NCBI GenBank assembly: GCA_029844215.1 | Contig: CM056730.1 | Span: 53,642,924-53,706,923, forward strand | Direction: 5' to 3' | Length of the DNA: 64,000 nt | Origin: Przewalskia tangutica | Lineage: Eukaryota > Streptophyta > Magnoliopsida > Solanales > Solanaceae | Part shown: piece by piece, positions 58,896 to 64,000 of the stretch | Layout of the letters: the number at the start of each line of letters is the position of its first letter | Position numbering within the stretch: position 1 is the first letter of the stretch | The notes under the pieces: generated by a model | Databases searched by the model: none | The model's input: the letters and a program-made list of their open reading frames with translations, nothing else | What the model was told of the DNA's origin: nothing | Made by a program: the position numbers and the translations under genes

Positions 58896-60176
58896 GTGGA
58901 AAATTTTGCCTCGATCTCAGCACCCTTGACTAGGCTAACCCAGAAGGTAGCTAAGTTCCAGTGGACCGATGCTTGTGAGCACAATTTTCAGTTGTTGAAG
59001 GATAAGTTGACTTCGACCCCAATTTTGACTCTCCCGGAGGGGTTAGACGGGTATGTGATTTATTGTGATGCTTCAGCTATCGGGTTAGGGTGTGTGTTGA
59101 TGCAGCATGGCAAAGTTATAGCTTATGCCTCCCGACAACTCAGAAAACATGAAAAGAATTATCCCACTCATGATTTAGAGCTAGCAGCGGTGATTCATGC
59201 TTTGAAGATATGGAGACATTACTTTTATGGTGTTCATGTTGATATTTACACAGATCATAAGAGTCTTCAATACATATTTAAACAGAAGGAATTGAATCTG
59301 AGACAAAGGCGGTGGCTTGAGTTGCTGAAGGATTATGATGTTGATATTCTGTACCACCCAGGGAAGGCCAACGTTGTGGCAGATGCTCTCAGCCGTAGAT
59401 CCATGGGTAGTTTGTCGGATGTGCAGCCGGACAGGAAAGAGATGGTTCGAGAGATTCACAGGCTAGCCAGCCTTGGAGTCCGGTTGGCTGATTCTGGAGA
59501 TAGTGGTATTCTTGTTCGAGGAGTTGCTGAGTCCTCTATCATAGAAGAGGTAAAGAGATGCCAGTATGATGATCCTATTCTGTCACAGTATAGGGATGCA
59601 GCTCTCCGAAAGGAGAAGGCTTTATTTGAGGTGACCTCTGAGGGTGTGCTACGATATGATGGTAGGTTATGTGTACACGACATTGCAGGACTGCGTCAGC
59701 AGGTTATGGGTGAGGCACACAATGCCTGTTATTCTATTCATCCAGGGTCGACGAAAATGTATCATGGCCTTAGGAGCTTGTATTGGTGGGATGGCATGAA
59801 GAGAGACGTTGCAGAGTTTGTTGCTCGGTGCCCGAATTGTCAGCAGGTTAAGGTCGAGCATCAGAAGCCTGGTGGGCTACTACAGGCGATAGAGATCCCG
59901 ACTTGGAAATGGGAGGTGATTAATATGGATTTCATTACAGGTTTTCCTCGTACTCAGCGGAAGTGTGATTCCATCTCGGTTATTGTAGATAGGCTGACAA
60001 AATCAGCCCATTTTCTTCCAGTCCGGACTACTTATTCAGCTGAGGACTATGCTAGATTATACATCAGGGAGATAGTGAAGATGCATGGGTCCCTATATCT
60101 ATCATATCTGACCGAGGAGCCCAGTTCATGGCTAACTTCTGGAGATCTTTTCAGAAAGGATTGGGAACGCAGGTGA
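58896..60176 (+). pseudogene. pol: P pol: RNase H and integrase N-terminal half
   Basis: Frame differs from RT by the shifts near 58664-58880. RNase H spans about residues 25-170, with VIYCDASAIGLGCVL, the LELAAVIHALKIWRHY helix and YTDHKSLQYIF. Integrase follows: zinc-binding residues in HPGSTKMYHG and CPNCQQVK, then first catalytic Asp in NMDFITGFPR at about 59927. One G appears missing near 60086-60089 (HGSLYLS region), so the frame goes out and the second catalytic Asp region is read in the next segment. Confidence 0.9.
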
Positions 60177-60985
60177 GTCTCAGCACAACATTTCATCCTC
60201 AGACGGATGGGAAGGCAGACCGTACCATACAGACACTGGAGGATATGTTGAGGGCTTGTATTATTGATTTTAGAGGTAGTTGGGATGACCACTTGCCGCT
60301 TATTGAGTTTGCCTACAATAACAACTACCACTCTAGTATTCAGATGGCCCCGTATGAGGCTTTGTATGGGAGGAAGTGCAGGTCACCCATTGGTTGGTTT
60401 GACGTAGGTGAGGCTCAGTTGATTGGTCCAGATATAGTTCAGCAGGTTGTTGACAAGGTGAAACTTATACAAGAAAGATTACTAGCAGCTCAGAGTCGAC
60501 ATAAGTCATATGCTGATAATCGGCGACGGCGCCTAGAGTTTCAGATCGACGACTGGGTATTCTTGAAGGTATCACCCATGAAGGGTATGATGAGATTTGG
60601 GAAGAGGGGGAAGCTTAGCCTGAGGTATATAGGGCCTTATCGGATCATTCGCAGGGTAGGCCAGGTCGCCTATGAGTTGGAGTTACCCTCGGACTTGGAA
60701 GCAGTACATCCAGTTTTTCATGTGTCTATGCTACGGAAGTGTATTGGTGACCCTTCCAGAGTCTTCCCTGTGGACGATGACCAGGTGACTGAGGGGTTGT
60801 CCTATGAGGAGAGTCCCGTGGCCATATTGGATCGCCAAGTCAGGAGGCTGCGGACTAAGGATGTTGCATCCGTCAAGGTATTATGGCGGAACAATAATAG
60901 AGAGGAAATGACTTGGGAGGCTGAGGACGAGATGAAGAGGAAGTATCCTCACTTATTCCCTATACCCCCAAGTAATTCAATCTAA
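60087..60985 (+). pseudogene. pol: P pol: integrase C-terminal half and chromodomain
   Basis: Continues the integrase in a new frame: SDRGAQF (second Asp) at about 60104, FHPQTDGKADRTIQ, and the catalytic Glu in MAPYEALYG at about 60345-60372. Then the GPY/F-type segment (GKLSLRYIGPYRII, VFHVSMLRKC). The C-terminus, ILDRQVRRLRTK to TWEAEDEMKRKYPHLF, is a chromodomain-like fold that in this group targets integration to heterochromatin. The natural stop follows at 60983-60985. Length and order match related pol proteins; no domain is missing. Confidence 0.88.
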
Positions 60986-61179
60986 CTCCCTTAATTGATT
61001 ATGGTAATTGGTGAACTATATATGTGTGTTTTTGTTTTTTTCTATGGCCCTGTGTGGCATCTGCTGAGTTGCTGGATATAGATGGATAGTCACTATTATA
61101 AAGGAGGCTTTGCCGAAATTTCTAGAACTTGAGACTTGTTATGAACATTCGAGGACGAATGTTTCTAAGGAGGGAAGAA
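60986..61179 (+). other. P 3' non-coding tail, hairpin and polypurine tract
   Basis: Short AT-rich tail, then AACATTCG (61144-61151) and CGAATGTT (61156-61163) forming the same 8-bp stem as in families A and B (loop AGGA). The tract AAGGAGGGAAGAA is at 61167-61179. Confidence 0.87.
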
Positions 61180-62279
61180 TGTTACACCTCGTACGTTAAG
61201 ACAAAGATTTAGAACGTCATTAAGGTTTGGGATTTCCAATTTTCGAAATTACATATATTTTACGTACTAATACGATTTAATTTTTGGCAATGACGAATGT
61301 TACGCCGAAAATCTCTTTAGAAATGGTGGTATAAATAATATGTATTTTTCCGTTATGAGCTAGTAAGGTATTTAAAGGTACGATGATAAGAAATTAAGGC
61401 AATGGGAAATTAGATTAAAAGAAGTGGGGGTTGATTTAGTTAAATAAATACTTAGAGAGGGGCAAAGTGTGGCATTTAAGGGGGTCTTAGTGCATTATTT
61501 AAAAATCCGAAAATTGATAAAAACTACTCTAAAACTTTCATTTCTTCCACAAACCAAGTGGGGGTTCTCGGCATTTCTGCCGATTTTTTAGGGCAGTGAG
61601 CTCTTGGATTTTTGGACAAGTTTTCTTGAAGGAAAAGGTGTAAGAATGAGGGATTAACATGGTAGAATGGTTGCATGTTGGATTGGAGATGAAGAAGTGA
61701 AGGATTGGACATGAAATCGATAAGAAAATGGGGTTTGAAATCGAAAAAGTGAGCAGTTTTTTTAGCATTCCTTTGAGGTAAAGATTCCTTTTTTTATATA
61801 TAAATGGAATGCTTATTTTCAGAATTAAGGAGATGAATTTGGGTTAATAGAACAAGCCTAAATTATGATGGAACGTGAATAAGAATCGCATGTAGTTGTT
61901 GTTAGAATTGGTTGGCAAATTTTAGACTAAAATAGTTAGATATTGGCTTCAATGGTTGAATTGTATTTTGCTTACCATTTGCATGTTGAGAATTGAGATG
62001 TAGCCTTGATGATTAAGAGATAATTATTTGTATGAAAGAATTACAAGATGAATTGAAATGTTTAAGAATTTAAAAGAAAAAGTTTGGAATTGATAACATG
62101 TCGATACGGCCGGGAAATTGATAGAAATTATTGAACATTTTGGTAATGTATTACGGGATGAACTAGTATGTAAATAAGCTACAAACATGCATATGTATTG
62201 CAATAAGATACATATACATGCCTCGAAAGGATTAAGTGTAAGAAAGGTGTTAATTTTATATATTCTGGAATAAAGGGGA

Positions 62280-62370
62280 ATTGTTGGTTTGAATTGAATT
62301 GTTGGTTTGAATTGGATTGTTGGTTGATTGGATTGTAGCTGGAGTTGAATTGTTGGTTGATTTGGATTAT
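62280..62370 (+). repeat. TTGTTGGTTTGAATTG minisatellite
   Basis: About five irregular copies of a 15-22-bp unit with core TTGTTGGTT.GA.TTG. Confidence 0.75.
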
Positions 62371-62608
62371 TGGAAAATTGTGGATACGCACATAAACAGA
62401 GGAAATGCTGCCCAAATTTTTGTAGAAATAAGGGAGCCTTTAAGCATATAAGTTACATTAGAAATCATAGAATTGACGAGCATGTTGTTCCTTATCATAG
62501 GTTGAAGTACTAGACGAGGAATACCTTAATACCAAGCTGATTAGTTCGCCTAAGAGGTATGTAAGACCTTTCCTTCTTTCTTTTGGCATGACTTTTAGTA
62601 AAGTACGC

Positions 62609-63634
62609 CAGTGGTGCACATTTTGGCCCGAAAAATCTGACCGACCGATCTTTGGGCCGACCGAACCGACCGAGATTATCGGTCGGTCTTGATCCTTAAA
62701 AACTTATTTCGGTCCGGTCCGGTCCTGTGGTCAGTCCATTCGGACCGAATTTTTTAATTTTTTTTTTTTTTATAATATATATAATTTATATAATTCCTAA
62801 TATATATAATATATTTAATATATATAATTCCTAATATATATAATATATATAATTCCTAATTTTCTAAATTCCTTCCTAATATATATAATTCCTAATTTTC
62901 TAAATTCCTAATATATATAATTCCTAATATATATAATATATATAATTTCTAATATATATAATATATATAATTCCTAATATATATAATATATATAATTCCT
63001 AATTTTCTAAATTCCTAATATATATAATATATATAATTCCTAATTTTCTAAATTCCTAATATATAATATATATATAATTACTGAAGTTAGGGCCCATTTT
63101 ATTTTTTAAAATTGAATTACCAATATTGAAATTGACATTCTCGGACACGGTGCCACGAAATTTTTACGTTGAAATCTATTGTACATCGCAAGATATTTAG
63201 ATTTGAAAATGGGAAAAACGTAACGATTTGGGGGAAAAGAGAAATTGAGGGGCAAGATGGACGTTTTTGGAGAAATCGGAGGAATCAAACCGCATATGCA
63301 GTTTGGCCACCCTCAGATCGAAAAATACGCGAAATCAAAAAACAATTAGGTAAAACGGACGTCCGAGCGCAGTTATGGCCGTATAAAGTTTGATCAATTT
63401 ACAACCTATATTTCATATGTCAAGACGTCCGGCCGGGCTGGGAGCTGGGACTGGCCGGGGCCAGTGGAGTGGGGATCGTGGGAGTGGGGAAGCGGTCGTC
63501 CATCGGTCCAGAGGCGATCGACCGAATTGACCGACCGACCGACCGAGAAATTGGTCGGTCTTGGCCCGAGAATCAAGATCTTGGTCGTCCGGTCCGTTCG
63601 GTCCGGCCCGTCCTTTTGACCTGTGCACCCTTTG
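62609..63634. mobile_element. Putative hAT-like MITE/TIR element in the P LTR
   Basis: Left end CAGTGGTGCACA and right end TGTGCACCCTTTG are near-perfect inverted repeats, extended by TTTTGG / CCTTTTGA. Subterminal regions are packed with ACCGACCG and CGGTCGGT, each able to fold on itself (for example ACCGACCGA-gatta-TCGGTCGGT near 62665-62690), plus CGGTCCGGTCC runs. The centre holds an AT repeat and a 300-bp unique stretch. No transposase. Flanks AAGTACGC and GCACGGCG do not give a convincing 8-bp TSD, so the family call is tentative. Confidence 0.5.
62757..63080. repeat. AT-rich satellite-like array
   Basis: Irregular repeats of TATATAATTCCTAATATATA and TAATTTTCTAAATTCC, about 320 bp, inside the putative MITE. 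Confidence 0.88.
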
Positions 63635-63848
63635 GCACGGCGACGATTTAACTCCTACGATTCGATTTTAAAATGATTATTTACTAATGATTATGATTCG
63701 AATGAGTTTATGGTAGTAATGTTGTTGAGAGTCATAAAATGATTTTAGCTGCATACAGTTGCTCATGATATCTACTCGTGCTAAGTGTTACTATTTCATT
63801 CCACTGAGTCCCGGGCCAGATCATGTTCGTGCACATCCATGCATCATT

Positions 63849-64000
63849 CATCGAGTCCCTCACTAGAGGGCCGAGACACGTTATATATATACAGATTACA
63901 TCGAGTCCCTCCGTAGAGTGCCGAGACATGTTACGCGCGCAGATACAGATTCCATCGAGTCCCTCCATAGAGAGCCGAGACATGTTATACAGTTTTATAT
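63849..64000 (+). repeat. ~50-54-bp tandem units in the P LTR
   Basis: Three units starting CATCGAGTCCCTC (63849, 63899, 63953), each with a GCCGAGACA core and ATACAGAT tail. The array continues beyond the window. Its place in the LTR resembles that of the GCGG and 57-bp arrays in A and B. Confidence 0.85.

Larger units (their letters stand above)
57619..64000 (+). mobile_element. Element P: Ty3/gypsy chromovirus (Tekay/Del type), 3' part
   Basis: Carries protease, RT, RNase H, integrase and chromodomain in the Ty3/gypsy order, then a polypurine tract (61167-61179) and an LTR starting TGTTACACCTCG at 61180 that leaves the window. It is the only element here with pol. The domain order and C-terminal chromodomain place it with chromoviruses, and sequence feel suggests Tekay/Del. 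Its 5' half is absent apart from 48271-48374. Confidence 0.88.
61180..64000 (+). repeat. P 3' LTR, 3' end outside window
   Basis: TGTTACACCTCGTACG start after the polypurine tract. It contains GAGGTATGTAAGACC near 62554, the P version of the leader motif, and TAGGTTGAAGTACTA near 62497, also shared with A and B. Interrupted at 62609-63634 by a TIR element. No CA terminus or primer site is reached by 64000. 61180-62280 is AT-rich and otherwise featureless. Confidence 0.8.

Noticed and set aside
63413..63651. ORFs in the right subterminal region of the TIR element
   Set aside because: Low-complexity ACCG/GGCC repeats give Arg/Asp-rich frames on both strands without homology.

Overview
The window is plant nuclear heterochromatin made almost entirely of nested Ty3/gypsy-type LTR retrotransposons. 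I see no host gene, rRNA, tRNA gene, CRISPR array or prokaryotic feature. The primer-binding sites match the 3' end of plant initiator-Met tRNA, and the only good coding sequence is a chromodomain-bearing Tekay/Del-type pol plus one gag. The LTR and leader sequences resemble those I associate with Solanaceae; that family call is an inference of moderate confidence and the species is not determinable.

Layout. (1) From 1 to about 44432 lies a chain of non-autonomous elements (here 'B'): LTR-internal-LTR-internal-LTR-truncated internal, with 3.9-kb LTRs and 1.6-kb internal regions. The first LTR begins upstream of the window. LTR1 is split by element E (1310-20085, minus strand, TSD GTCGT). E is itself split in its 3' LTR by element N1 (2214-11537, plus strand, TSD AGCTC). 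LTR2 is split by element C (27239-37009, minus strand, TSD ATAGG). (2) 44433-48270 holds two truncated LTRs in opposite orientation (G minus, F plus) with no recognisable TSDs. (3) 48271-64000 is the 3' half of a coding chromovirus (P), split by element D (48375 to about 57618, plus strand, probable TSD GATGT). P's pol (protease, RT, RNase H, integrase, chromodomain) is complete in domain order but broken by one stop codon and two frame changes. Its 3' LTR starts at 61180, runs off the window and carries a putative TIR/MITE element.

E, N1, C and D form one family ('A': 3.4-3.6-kb LTRs starting TGTTATACC and ending in CA, internal regions 2.1-2.8 kb). E keeps a full gag domain (TR-GAG-like). 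N1, C and D share a deletion of the gag core and retain only an integrase remnant. None can encode its own RT. They presumably depended on a Tekay-like partner such as P, with which they share the pre-PPT hairpin and an LTR leader motif.

Two cautions. Many copies differ from their sisters by the same context-specific change (CAG/CTG collapsing to CG or CGA), including at identical sites in different families. This looks like a sequencing or assembly artefact and makes frameshift calls unreliable. The chain of B elements and the inverted LTR fragments could also be assembly products. No new host defence or enzymatic system is visible. The observations most worth a second look are an unexplained module between gag and integrase in the non-autonomous elements, and several short motifs conserved across LTR families.
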